Assembly: GCA_029959285.1 (NCBI GenBank)
Contig: JASCOE010000001.1
Span: forward strand, 558,001 to 622,000
Reading direction: 5' to 3'
Origin: Flavobacteriaceae bacterium PS02337
GTDB taxonomy: Bacteria > Bacteroidota > Bacteroidia > Flavobacteriales > Flavobacteriaceae
DNA: 64,000 nucleotides
Shown here: in pieces, positions 42,904 to 51,523 of the stretch
Layout: each line of letters begins with the position of its first letter
Numbering within the stretch: the first letter of the stretch is position 1
Position numbers and translations under genes: made by a program
Notes under the pieces: model-generated
Told to the model about the DNA's origin: nothing
What the model saw: the letters and a program-made list of their open reading frames with translations, nothing else
Database searches by the model: none

Positions 42904-43920
42904 ATGAAAATAATTGTGCCAATGGCAGGCCGCGGATCAAGATTAAGGCCTCATACATTAACTGTTCCAAAACCATTAATTCCTGTTGCAGGAAAATCTA
43001 TTGTACATCGTTTAGTTGAAGATATTGCAAAAATATTAAAAGAGCCAATTGAAGAAGTGGCTTTTATTTTAGGAGATGAAGCTTTTTTTGGAGATGATGT
43101 TGTAAAAAGTTTAGAAAATCTTGCTCAAGGTTTAGGAGCTAAAGCGTCAATCTATCGTCAGGATCAGCCTTTAGGAACTGGACATGCGATTATGTGTGCT
43201 AAAGATTCATTGTCTGGACCAGCCGTAATTGCATATGCTGATACTTTAATTAGAGCTGATTTTGAATTAGATCCTGAAGCAGATGCCGTAATTTGGGTAA
43301 AACAAGTAGATCAACCTGAAGCTTTTGGTGTTGTAAAACTAAATCAAAATAATGAAATTGTAGAATTGGTTGAGAAACCAAAAGAATTCGTAAGTGATTT
43401 AGCTGTTATCGGAATTTATTATTTTAAAGAAGTAGGAGTTTTAAGAAATGAACTTCAAAATGTTTTAGATAATAACATTCAAAATGGTGGAGAATACCAA
43501 ATTAATGACGGTATTAAAGCGATGATGGCTAACGGAAAAGTTTTCAAAACTGGAAGCGTTGACGAATGGATGGACTGCGGAAACAAAGATGTTACTGTAG
43601 AAACAAATACAAGAATGCTAGGTTTTCTTCATAATGATGGAGAACATTTAGTAGATTATGGTGTGAAATTAGAAAATTCAACAATCATTCCTCCTTGTTA
43701 TATTGGAGAAAATGTGGTTTTGAAAAACACAACAATCGGTCCAAATGTTTCTCTAGGAAACGGATGCCATGTTACAGACAGTACAATTAAAAACAGTTTG
43801 ATTCAAACGTATTCTCAAATCAAAAATGCTGATTTAGATAATGCAATGATTGGAAATCATGTAAGTTATGATGGAAAATTTACCAGTATCAGTATTGGCG
43901 ATTACGCTGTTTTAGAATAA
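42904..43920 (+). CDS. Sugar-phosphate nucleotidyltransferase with left-handed beta-helix tail
   Basis: This 338-residue enzyme makes a nucleotide sugar. The N-terminal pyrophosphorylase domain has IVPMAGRGSRLRPHTLTVPK, the GxGxR signature with the substrate Lys, and later QPLGTGHAIMCAKD and VIAYADTLI. Residues from about 255 on (NSTIIPPCYIGENVVLKNT and TIGPNVSLGNG) form hexapeptide repeats. Base and sugar specificity (glucose-1-phosphate with dTTP or UTP, or mannose-1-phosphate) cannot be settled from the sequence. It is followed after 47 bases by a TPR protein gene. Confidence 0.9.
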   Translation: MKIIVPMAGRGSRLRPHTLTVPKPLIPVAGKSIVHRLVEDIAKILKEPIEEVAFILGDEAFFGDDVVKSLENLAQGLGAKASIYRQDQPLGTGHAIMCAKDSLSGPAVIAYADTLIRADFELDPEADAVIWVKQVDQPEAFGVVKLNQNNEIVELVEKPKEFVSDLAVIGIYYFKEVGVLRNELQNVLDNNIQNGGEYQINDGIKAMMANGKVFKTGSVDEWMDCGNKDVTVETNTRMLGFLHNDGEHLVDYGVKLENSTIIPPCYIGENVVLKNTTIGPNVSLGNGCHVTDSTIKNSLIQTYSQIKNADLDNAMIGNHVSYDGKFTSISIGDYAVLE

Positions 43921-43967
43921 AAAAGAATTTAAAAGTTTCGTTTTTGTTTAAAATGTAAATTTTAGAA

Positions 43968-45320
43968 ATGATTAGAAAAGGAGTTTTTACAGTTTTGCTT
44001 GTTGCTTTATTTAGTACATCGTTTTCGGTTTTTGCTCAGACAGAACCCGAAGATATTGCTATGGCAACAGACGAATATCAAGACTCTTTTTATGAATCAT
44101 TGAAACAAAAAGGAATCGAAAATTACGATAAAGCAATTGTATCATTGGAGAAATGTATCAAACTAAAGCCCAATGATGCAGTCGCTTATTTTGAATTAGG
44201 AAAAAACTACTTTGCATTAAAACAGTATCAAAATGCACAAGATGCTTTTGAAAAAGCAACGCAGCTTGATCCTAAAAATAAATGGTTTTGGCTCGGAATT
44301 TATGATGTAAGTTACGAGACAAAAAATTATCCGTTGGCAATAGAAATCATTCAAAAAATAATTGTTTTTGATGAAGAGTACAAAGACGATTTGATCTCGT
44401 TGTACATGATTACCAATCAGTTTGATAAAGCGCTAATCGCGATTAATGAAATGAATGATAAATTCGGAAAATCTTCAGATCGTGAAATTTATAAAGCTCA
44501 GATTTTATCTCAAGGAAAATATCAAAATGCTGAAATTGATAATTTGATTCAGCAGATTAAAAAAGATCCGAAAGAAGAATCAAATTATTTGAATCTGATT
44601 CTCTTGTATTCAAAAAATAATGAAAATGAGAAATCATTGGAAATTGCGAAACAATTAGCAAAAGAAATTCCAAATTCGGAGTGGTCTCAAGTTAGTTTGT
44701 TCAAAACGTATTTGGATGCCAATCAAGCAGATAAAGCCATAAAATCTATGAATATAATTTTGGCAAGTTCAAAAATAGATTCAAAAATAAAACATAGAAC
44801 ATTAAATGAGTTTTTGATTTATGTGAATAAAAATCCGCAGTATGCAGCAGATTTAGAAAAAGCCATTTCGTATTTTGATAATGATAAAGATGTTGATGTT
44901 GCTAAAGAAATTGGAAAATTTTATCACAGTAAAGGTCAGTTCGAAAATGCAATTAAATATTATGAAAAAGATTTAAAGGCACATTCAGATACAGATCTTG
45001 AAACGAATATGTTGTTATTAGAAGCTTATTCGCAGATAAAACAATACGATCCGATGACTAAAAGAGCAATGATGCTGATTGAAGTTTATCCGAGTCAGGC
45101 GCAGTTTTATTATTATGCAGGTTTAGGAAATAATCAGATAAAGCAATTTAAAAATGCTAAAACCGTTTTAGAAATGGGTCTTGATTATGTTGTAGACGAT
45201 GCAAAATTAGAAGCAAATTTTAATATTCAATTAGGAGAAGCATATAATGGATTAGGAGATGCAAAGAAAAAAGAGGAATACTTTTTGAAGGCAAATGAAA
45301 TATTAAAGAGGAAAAAATAA
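43968..45320 (+). CDS. Secreted TPR-repeat protein
   Basis: This 450-residue protein has a signal peptide (ends near SFSVFAQ) and about ten tetratricopeptide repeats, clear in AVAYFELGKNYFALKQYQNA and KEIGKFYHSKGQFENAIKYY. It is probably periplasmic and acts as a protein-binding scaffold. It stands before a DUF4292 lipoprotein (14 bases) and an EnvC-like protein, a run that appears to be an envelope-maintenance operon. Confidence 0.88.
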   Translation: MIRKGVFTVLLVALFSTSFSVFAQTEPEDIAMATDEYQDSFYESLKQKGIENYDKAIVSLEKCIKLKPNDAVAYFELGKNYFALKQYQNAQDAFEKATQLDPKNKWFWLGIYDVSYETKNYPLAIEIIQKIIVFDEEYKDDLISLYMITNQFDKALIAINEMNDKFGKSSDREIYKAQILSQGKYQNAEIDNLIQQIKKDPKEESNYLNLILLYSKNNENEKSLEIAKQLAKEIPNSEWSQVSLFKTYLDANQADKAIKSMNIILASSKIDSKIKHRTLNEFLIYVNKNPQYAADLEKAISYFDNDKDVDVAKEIGKFYHSKGQFENAIKYYEKDLKAHSDTDLETNMLLLEAYSQIKQYDPMTKRAMMLIEVYPSQAQFYYYAGLGNNQIKQFKNAKTVLEMGLDYVVDDAKLEANFNIQLGEAYNGLGDAKKKEEYFLKANEILKRKK

Positions 45321-45334
45321 AAAGGAGAATTGAA

Positions 45335-46114
45335 ATGAAAAAATATATATCAATCCTAATATTGTCAATTGCTGTGATTTCGTGTAAATCGAAAGCAGTT
45401 GCAGTTCAAGGAAATACAAGCCAAATAGTTGCACCAAAAGAAGACAGAAAAGTAATTGAAAAGCATTATGATAATAAGTTAGATTTTTCAACTTTATACA
45501 TAAAAGCTAGTGCAAAATATGTTGATGAAAAGCAAAGTCAAAATGTGAGTGCCGAAATCAGAATTGAAAAAGACAAACAGATTTTAATAAGCGTACGTTT
45601 CTTAGGAATTACGATGGCAAAAGCTTTGATAACACCTTCTTCAGTAAGTTATTACGAGAAAATAAACAGTACGTATTACGAAGGAGATTTTACAAGTTTA
45701 AGCAAATGGTTAGGAACAGATTTAGATTATAATAAAGTTCAAAATTTGTTGGTTGGAGAAGCATTCGACGATTTAAGAAAAGGAAAATATACGCAAACCA
45801 TTGTAGATAATCTTTTTAGATTGGATGAAGAAAAAGACGCAAATTTGAAAAAGACATTTTTCTTAGACGGCGAAAAATATTTAATTCAAAAAGAAGAGAT
45901 TTCTCAGCCATCTGAAAATAGAAATTTACAGATTAATTATTCAGACAGCAAAGTTTTCAATCAAGGAACGCTTCCAACTAGTATCGAAATAAATGCAGTT
46001 CAGCCAAAAGGCAAAACAAATATTAATTTAAATTATAACAATATTTCATTTAACGAAGAACTTTCTTTTCCGTATAGCGTTCCGAGTGGTTATAAAAAAG
46101 TTACAATTCAGTAA
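45335..46114 (+). CDS. DUF4292 family lipoprotein
   Basis: This 259-residue lipoprotein has a signal peptide with lipobox VISC (Cys17) and a single domain with beta-rich character. The segments KQILISVRFLGITMAKALI and TYYEGDFTSLSKWLG are typical of DUF4292, a Bacteroidota family whose fold resembles LolA/LolB lipoprotein carriers. A role in lipoprotein or lipid handling between membranes is plausible but unproven. The gene lies between the TPR and EnvC-like genes. Confidence 0.85.
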   Translation: MKKYISILILSIAVISCKSKAVAVQGNTSQIVAPKEDRKVIEKHYDNKLDFSTLYIKASAKYVDEKQSQNVSAEIRIEKDKQILISVRFLGITMAKALITPSSVSYYEKINSTYYEGDFTSLSKWLGTDLDYNKVQNLLVGEAFDDLRKGKYTQTIVDNLFRLDEEKDANLKKTFFLDGEKYLIQKEEISQPSENRNLQINYSDSKVFNQGTLPTSIEINAVQPKGKTNINLNYNNISFNEELSFPYSVPSGYKKVTIQ

Positions 46115-46119
46115 ATTTG
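46112..46119 (+). promoter_or_regulatory. Possible promoter -7 element for the EnvC-like gene
   Basis: TAAATTTG matches TAnnTTTG, overlaps the upstream stop codon and lies 18 bases before the ATG at 46138. Chance match cannot be excluded. Confidence 0.4.
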
Positions 46120-46137
46120 CAAAATAAAAATAGAAAC

Positions 46138-47391
46138 ATGCCAAAATTTCTCCTAAGCCTAGTTTTAATATGTGCCACTACATTTGTATGGGCGCAGGAT
46201 TCACAGCAAGAAAAACTGGAGCAGCGAAAAGCTCAAATTCAACAGGAAATTAGAGACAATGAAAAAATGCTTCAGTCTGTTCGAAAAAAAGAGAAATCTG
46301 CTGTAAATGAATATTTAATTCAGGCAAACAAAATTAAACTTAAAGAGAAATTAATCAATACTACGGCAAAGCAAGAAAAGCTGATAAGTAATGATATGTA
46401 TATTAATCAGGTTCAAGTTAATAAGCTTAAAAAGGAACTAAAAGTTCTAAAAGAAGATTATGCAGAAATGATTTTAAAATCATACAAAAGCCGTTCTGAA
46501 CAAAGTCGTGCGATGTTTATTTTGTCTTCTGAAAGCTTTTTGCAAGCTTATAAAAGAGCGCAATATTTAAAACAATATACCAATTTTAGAAAAAATCAAG
46601 GACTTGAAATTCAATCTAAAACAGCTCAATTAGTTGATTTTAATGCAAAATTGGATGGACAAAGACAAGTTAAAAAGAAGATTATTGTAGAAAACCAAAA
46701 AGAAAAAGTTACTCTTGAAGCAGAGAAAAAAGAGCAACAGAAATTGGTTAATGCGCTTAAAAAAGATAAAAATAAAATTGCTCAAGATATTAAATCAAAA
46801 CAAAGCGAATCGAAAAGAATCGACAGACAAATTGATCGTTTAATTCGTGAAGCAATTGCTGAAGCAAATAGAAAAGCTGCGGCAGAAAGAGCAAAAGCAA
46901 ATCCGGGTTCTAGCGAAGCTAAAGCTCCAGTTTCTTCTTCTAAAATTGTAATGACACCAGAAGATAAAGTTTTAGCCGCTGATTTTAAAGCAAATAGAGG
47001 AAGATTGCCTTGGCCAGTAGAAAAAGGATTTATTTCTCTTGGTTACGGAGATCAGCCACACCCTTTACACCCTTCTCTTATAGTTCATAATTCAGGAGTT
47101 GAGATTACGACTGAAGATGGCGCAAGTGCAAGAGCTGTATTTGCAGGAGAAGTTTCTAAAGTTATTGTTTTGTCACCAGTAAATAAAGCAGTTGTAATTC
47201 AGCATGGAGATTATTTTACAGTGTACCAAAACCTAAGTTCAGTTTCGGTTAGTCAAGGCGATAAAGTCACGATTAAACAAAATATTGGAAGAGTTAGAAC
47301 AAGTGGAGATACAGGAAAAACAATTATTAAATTCCTGATTATGCAAAACACTTCAAATAATAATCCGGAAGGATGGCTACAAAGCAGATAA
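46138..47391 (+). CDS. EnvC-like murein hydrolase activator with degenerate M23 domain
   Basis: This 417-residue protein has a clean signal peptide from the ATG at 46138 (MPKFLLSLVLICATTFVWAQ); a TTG at 46117 would add seven polar residues. Residues ~25-260 are a long coiled coil, and the last ~120 form an M23/LytM domain. The zinc site looks broken: the usual HxxxxD is HNSGVE and the usual Y-x-HL is YQNL, which lacks the His. Such domains activate amidases rather than cut, as in EnvC. A matching Amidase_3 enzyme is encoded at 54393-54995. Confidence 0.9.
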   Translation: MPKFLLSLVLICATTFVWAQDSQQEKLEQRKAQIQQEIRDNEKMLQSVRKKEKSAVNEYLIQANKIKLKEKLINTTAKQEKLISNDMYINQVQVNKLKKELKVLKEDYAEMILKSYKSRSEQSRAMFILSSESFLQAYKRAQYLKQYTNFRKNQGLEIQSKTAQLVDFNAKLDGQRQVKKKIIVENQKEKVTLEAEKKEQQKLVNALKKDKNKIAQDIKSKQSESKRIDRQIDRLIREAIAEANRKAAAERAKANPGSSEAKAPVSSSKIVMTPEDKVLAADFKANRGRLPWPVEKGFISLGYGDQPHPLHPSLIVHNSGVEITTEDGASARAVFAGEVSKVIVLSPVNKAVVIQHGDYFTVYQNLSSVSVSQGDKVTIKQNIGRVRTSGDTGKTIIKFLIMQNTSNNNPEGWLQSR

Positions 47392-47398
47392 AAAAATT

Positions 47399-47419
47399 AA
47401 GGGAGCATTTAGCTCCCTT
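47399..47419 (+). terminator. Terminator after the EnvC-like gene
   Basis: AAGGGAGC (47399-47406) pairs with GCTCCCTT (47412-47419) around a 5-base loop, followed by TTTTATT. Confidence 0.88.
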
Positions 47420-47457
47420 TTTTATTGGAATTTGAAATTTATTTTTTGCAATTTCCA

Positions 47458-48402
47458 TCATTGCTGTTGCTGTAAATGATCCATATAATCTAATTGTTCC
47501 TGAATACGAGCCGAAACTTCTTGAAGTTTAACATCATTTATTTCTTCAAATTGACGTCCATCTTCATAACCAATAGAAACGAAAACAGAAAGAGTTTGTC
47601 GAGCTAATCCTTTAAAAGTTCCTTTGATTGGCGTACAATTACTGAAATTTCTTCCTACTGAAAGGCGTACATGATTATCCATTGTCCAAATATTATTTGT
47701 TGGATCTAAGCCTAGCCAGCCTTGATTTGGAGTATAAATTTCTACCCAAGCGTGAGTTGCTCCTTCACCGCGCAGACCACTTTCGTTGGGGCAAATATAA
47801 CCACTTACATATCTGGACGGAATTCCAACGGTTCTTAAAAGCTGTAATAAAATATGAGCAAAATCTTGACAAACTCCTTTTTTATGAGTTAAAATTTCAT
47901 CGACAGTTGTTTCTATATTGGTAATTCCTTTGGTATAAGTGAAGTTTTCAAAAACATAATTATTACACAATTGAGCTATTTCGATGATAGATTTATTTTC
48001 AATTTGTATCTCTTTAATAATAGCTTCAATTTCATTTTGTTTTTCAATTTCATCTAGATAACAAAGACGTAATAACATGATGCTTTTCTGTTTTTCTTCT
48101 TCTATATCTTTTACAGAAGTAGAATCAATTTCGGGAATTTTTAGCGAATGATTTACACGAACCAGCATTCTAGATTCGATAGTCATTTCGGTATGTGCAT
48201 CCAAAACATTAAAATTACCAACACGATTTCCGTAGTAATCTTCAGAAATATCGACGTCTGGATTGTGCGTAATGAAGATTTGATATTGCAGTACTTCTTG
48301 ATTTTCAAAATGATGCGGAAAAAGTCGAATTTCGTTTATACTTTCTTTTATAGGATGATTATATTGATATTTTGTAATGTGAACTATTTTAAAAAGCGCC
48401 AT
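47458..48402 (-). CDS. Transglutaminase-like family protein
   Basis: This 314-residue protein has an N-terminal beta domain of bacterial transglutaminase type (about residues 1-90) and a catalytic papain-like core with a full triad: Cys178 in KKGVCQDFAH, His217 in GATHAWVE and Asp233 in LGLDPTNN. Such enzymes act as amidases, proteases or cross-linking enzymes on peptides. It is the last gene of a three-gene operon with alpha-E and ATP-grasp proteins, separated by 4 bases from the former. Confidence 0.92.
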   Translation of the reverse strand: MALFKIVHITKYQYNHPIKESINEIRLFPHHFENQEVLQYQIFITHNPDVDISEDYYGNRVGNFNVLDAHTEMTIESRMLVRVNHSLKIPEIDSTSVKDIEEEKQKSIMLLRLCYLDEIEKQNEIEAIIKEIQIENKSIIEIAQLCNNYVFENFTYTKGITNIETTVDEILTHKKGVCQDFAHILLQLLRTVGIPSRYVSGYICPNESGLRGEGATHAWVEIYTPNQGWLGLDPTNNIWTMDNHVRLSVGRNFSNCTPIKGTFKGLARQTLSVFVSIGYEDGRQFEEINDVKLQEVSARIQEQLDYMDHLQQQQ

Positions 48403-48406
48403 ATTT

Positions 48407-49348
48407 TTAGGTATAAGAAAAGAATAATTTTGAAAAATCTATCGAAAATTGCGTGAGCTGATTTTTGGTATTTCGCAAGACTTCTTCTAATTCCTGATTT
48501 GTTAAATGTTGATAATCTGTAAAAGCGACATAACTTTTTAATCGACCAAACTGATTCATTAATGTTCGAGCTTCACTCATATCATTATCTTTAAAAAGAC
48601 TGTCTAAATAGGTATTTATCAATTCTAAAGTATAAATGACAGAATGAGCAAAATCTTTATTAAAAATAACTTGATGAACTACTTTTCTATTATGAGAAAT
48701 ATTGCTGTAGCTTTTTAAATAAAGTTCGTAACCCGAAAGAGATAATAAAAGTCGTCTCCAATAAATCAGATCTTCTTCTCCTTCAAGATTATAATTTATT
48801 GGTGCAAAATAAGCTTGTGTCATAGAAATAGTTTGCAAACATCTTTCGATATGTTTGCCAATACTCGAAAAACACCAGCCCAAACCTCGGGGCATTGTTA
48901 CTTGTAGGATTCCATTATAAAGCAATAAATCTTTATTGAGTTTTGTAATAACTTTTAAAGCATCGCTGGTTTCAAGTTTTCTGGGTAAATCGGGAGAATT
49001 CATATAATGATACATCGAATTAATATGTTCCCATAATTCTTTGGTAATTTTATCTTGTGAACCACGAGCATTTTCACGAGCTTTTATTACTAAATTTTTA
49101 ACCGAATTATCGTTCTGATTATCGCAGATTATATATTTTAAAACATATGTATTATCATATTGAATAGAATGAATCTTGTCCTGAGATAAATTGGTATAGT
49201 ATTCTAAAAGAGGTCTGTAACCTTGAAAATCGCTAATTTCTTTATCAAAAGATAAAATATAGGAAGTGTTTAAAGTAAGCAGCATTCCATCAGTTCTTTC
49301 CATGTATCGGTTAAGCCAAAACATGCCGTCTGCAACTCTACTAAGCAT
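48407..49348 (-). CDS. Alpha-E domain protein (DUF403)
   Basis: This 313-residue, almost wholly helical protein matches the alpha-E/DUF403 family: MLSRVADGMFWLNRYMERTDG at the N-terminus, SIGKHIERCLQTISMTQAYF and LLSLSGYELYLKSYSNI later. No catalytic motif is visible. It is nearly always encoded with a circularly permuted ATP-grasp enzyme and a transglutaminase, which is the case here, so it probably acts as a partner or substrate-binding subunit. Confidence 0.92.
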   Translation of the reverse strand: MLSRVADGMFWLNRYMERTDGMLLTLNTSYILSFDKEISDFQGYRPLLEYYTNLSQDKIHSIQYDNTYVLKYIICDNQNDNSVKNLVIKARENARGSQDKITKELWEHINSMYHYMNSPDLPRKLETSDALKVITKLNKDLLLYNGILQVTMPRGLGWCFSSIGKHIERCLQTISMTQAYFAPINYNLEGEEDLIYWRRLLLSLSGYELYLKSYSNISHNRKVVHQVIFNKDFAHSVIYTLELINTYLDSLFKDNDMSEARTLMNQFGRLKSYVAFTDYQHLTNQELEEVLRNTKNQLTQFSIDFSKLFFSYT

Positions 49349-49381
49349 AATTACTTTTTTTTTGAACGTTATTAAATCTAT

Positions 49382-50818
49382 TTATTTTATAATCCAAGTG
49401 TCTTTGCTTCCGCCGCCTTGTGATGAATTTACGACCAAAGAACCTTCTGTTAAAGCAACTCGTGTTAATCCGCCAGGGACAATTTGAACTCCTTTTGGTC
49501 CGCATAAAGCATACGGGCGCAAATCAACATGACGTAATTTAAGCTGTCCATCAATCAGACACGGAACGGTACTTAATTGAATAATCGGCTGAGCAATAAA
49601 ATTTCGAGGTGTTTTTGTGATTTCAATTTTGGCATTATCCAATTCTTCTTGAGTAGCTTTATTACCCATTATCATTCCGTAACCACCACTTTGATTGGTT
49701 TCTTTAATGACCATATTTTCCATATTAGCAAAAACCAATTCTCGTTCGTCTAAGTTTTCCATTCGGTATGTCGGAACATTTTTTAGGATAGGTTCTTGAT
49801 TCAAATAATATTTAATCATATCTGGAACATAAGCATAAATTGCTTTATCATCTGCAACTCCATTTCCAACGGCATTTACAAGTGCAACATTTCCTTGTCG
49901 GTAAGCACTTATCAAACCCGGAACTCCAAGTGTACTGTCTGGTTTAAAAACCAAAGGATCAAGATATTCATCATCAAGACGACGATAAATTACATCAACT
50001 TGTTGTAAACCAGAAGTTGTTTTCATGTAAACTCGACTATTGTTTACAACTAAATCACGACCTTCAACAAGTGGAATACCCATTTGGCGTGCTAGATAAG
50101 TATGTTCGTAATAGGCAGAATTATAAACACCAGGAGTTAGTAATACAACATTTGGATTGGATACATTTCGAGGAGAAAGAGAAACCAGAATGCTATGAAA
50201 AATCATTGGATAATTACTCACCATACTGACATGATTTGATGAAAGCATATCTGGGAAAATACGTTTGGTAATTTCTCTATTTTCAAGCATATAGCTTACT
50301 CCGCTCGGACATCGAAGATTATCTTCTAAAACATAAAATTCGCCCTTAGCACCTCGAATCAAATCTATTCCGGCAATATGAACATGAATATTATGCGGCA
50401 CTTTTATACCTTGTACTTCCTGAATGTAATGCGGACACGAAGCGATTAATCCAGCGGGAATAATTCCCTCTTTTACAATATTCTGCTCGTTATAAATATC
50501 TTCTAAAAATAAATTTAATGCCAATAAACGCTGCTTAATTCCAGACTCGACTTCCAACCAGTCTTTCTGCGTAATAATTCTCGGAATAATATCAAAAGGA
50601 AAAATACGCTCAATTCCGTTAGTGTCATCACTATAAACGGTAAACGTAATACCTTGATTCATGAAAAGATCTGAAGCCTGTTTTTGCTTGTCGTTTAAAT
50701 TTTTATGACTTAAATTTTGTAAAGTTTTAAAAACTTGACTGTAGGAATCGCGAACACCTTCTTTAGAAAACATTTCGTCCCATCCGTTATGTGTTAAACT
50801 AGGTGCTAATTTTGCCAT
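49382..50818 (-). CDS. Circularly permuted ATP-grasp protein
   Basis: This 478-residue enzyme belongs to the circularly permuted type 2 ATP-grasp family (older DUF404/DUF407). Visible blocks are GIERIFPFDIIPRIIT, FYVLEDNLRCPSGVSYMLENR (partly), VVNNSRVYMKTTSGLQQVDVIYRR and a C-terminal GGLTRVALTEGSLVVNSSQGG. ATP-grasp enzymes form amide or peptide bonds through acyl phosphates. Its operon partners suggest it makes a peptide-like product that the transglutaminase then processes or degrades; the product is unknown. It heads the operon, opposite rbfA. Confidence 0.93.
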   Translation of the reverse strand: MAKLAPSLTHNGWDEMFSKEGVRDSYSQVFKTLQNLSHKNLNDKQKQASDLFMNQGITFTVYSDDTNGIERIFPFDIIPRIITQKDWLEVESGIKQRLLALNLFLEDIYNEQNIVKEGIIPAGLIASCPHYIQEVQGIKVPHNIHVHIAGIDLIRGAKGEFYVLEDNLRCPSGVSYMLENREITKRIFPDMLSSNHVSMVSNYPMIFHSILVSLSPRNVSNPNVVLLTPGVYNSAYYEHTYLARQMGIPLVEGRDLVVNNSRVYMKTTSGLQQVDVIYRRLDDEYLDPLVFKPDSTLGVPGLISAYRQGNVALVNAVGNGVADDKAIYAYVPDMIKYYLNQEPILKNVPTYRMENLDERELVFANMENMVIKETNQSGGYGMIMGNKATQEELDNAKIEITKTPRNFIAQPIIQLSTVPCLIDGQLKLRHVDLRPYALCGPKGVQIVPGGLTRVALTEGSLVVNSSQGGGSKDTWIIK

Positions 50819-51129
50819 ATCCGAATTATTAAATAAATTGAATTATTGACTTTTTAGTAAAAATTATTCATTTTTTGTTCTAATTTAGAAAATTATTTCC
50901 TGATAAATTTTTAAATTGATGTGAATATTTTAATTTATGTAGGATTCGTTTTTTCGACTTTCTATTTTGAAAAGTTTGCTATTTAAAGGCATGTTTTTTT
51001 GAAATTTCGTATTGAAGAGAAATTAGTTTCTATGAGATAATTAGAATAAAACACAGTAAAGAATAAAAATCATTCTATTGTTGATTTGAAATAGTACCGA
51101 TTGAAATTTAAAAGTCTTATTTTTGCACT
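50819..51129. other. 311-base divergent gap between the ATP-grasp operon and rbfA
   Basis: This AT-rich stretch separates two divergent transcription units. Apart from the rbfA promoter element at 51118-51125, I see no gene, strong hairpin or repeat. No perfect TAnnTTTG element is evident for the minus-strand operon within its first 60 bases. Confidence 0.5.
51118..51125 (+). promoter_or_regulatory. Promoter -7 element for rbfA
   Basis: TATTTTTG matches TAnnTTTG four bases before the ATG at 51130, implying a nearly leaderless transcript. Confidence 0.55.
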
Positions 51130-51522
51130 ATGGAAACAAATAGACAGAAAAAAATAGGAGGAGTTATTCAGAAAGATCTGGTTGATATTCTGCAAGGTGA
51201 AGTGAGAAAAAACGGGGTTACAAATTTGGTAATTTCAGTATCCAAAGTAAGTGTAACTACAGACTTATCTGTAGCAACAGTGTATTTAAGTATTTTTCCG
51301 CAAGAAAAAGCTAAAGAAACTTTAGAAGGAATCAAATCAAATACAACTTTAATCAAACATGATTTATCGCAGCGTGTACGTTTGCAATTGCGTCGTGTTC
51401 CGAATTTAGTTTTCTTTATAGACGATTCTCTAGATTATATTGAGAAAATTGACAATGCACTTGCAGGAAAAGAAAATCCAATAGAAAATCGTGATCTTTT
51501 AGAAAAAAGAAGAAAATCATAA
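51130..51522 (+). CDS. rbfA: Ribosome-binding factor A
   Basis: This 130-residue KH-fold protein helps mature the 30S subunit by binding the 5' region of 16S rRNA. KKIGGVIQKDLVDILQ and VSKVSVTTDLSVATVYLSIFP are typical, as is the C-terminal RRVPNLVFFIDDSLDYIEKID. The promoter lies only a few bases before the start codon. The LolC/E-like permease gene follows 1 base after the stop. Confidence 0.95.
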   Translation: METNRQKKIGGVIQKDLVDILQGEVRKNGVTNLVISVSKVSVTTDLSVATVYLSIFPQEKAKETLEGIKSNTTLIKHDLSQRVRLQLRRVPNLVFFIDDSLDYIEKIDNALAGKENPIENRDLLEKRRKS

Positions 51523-51523
51523 A

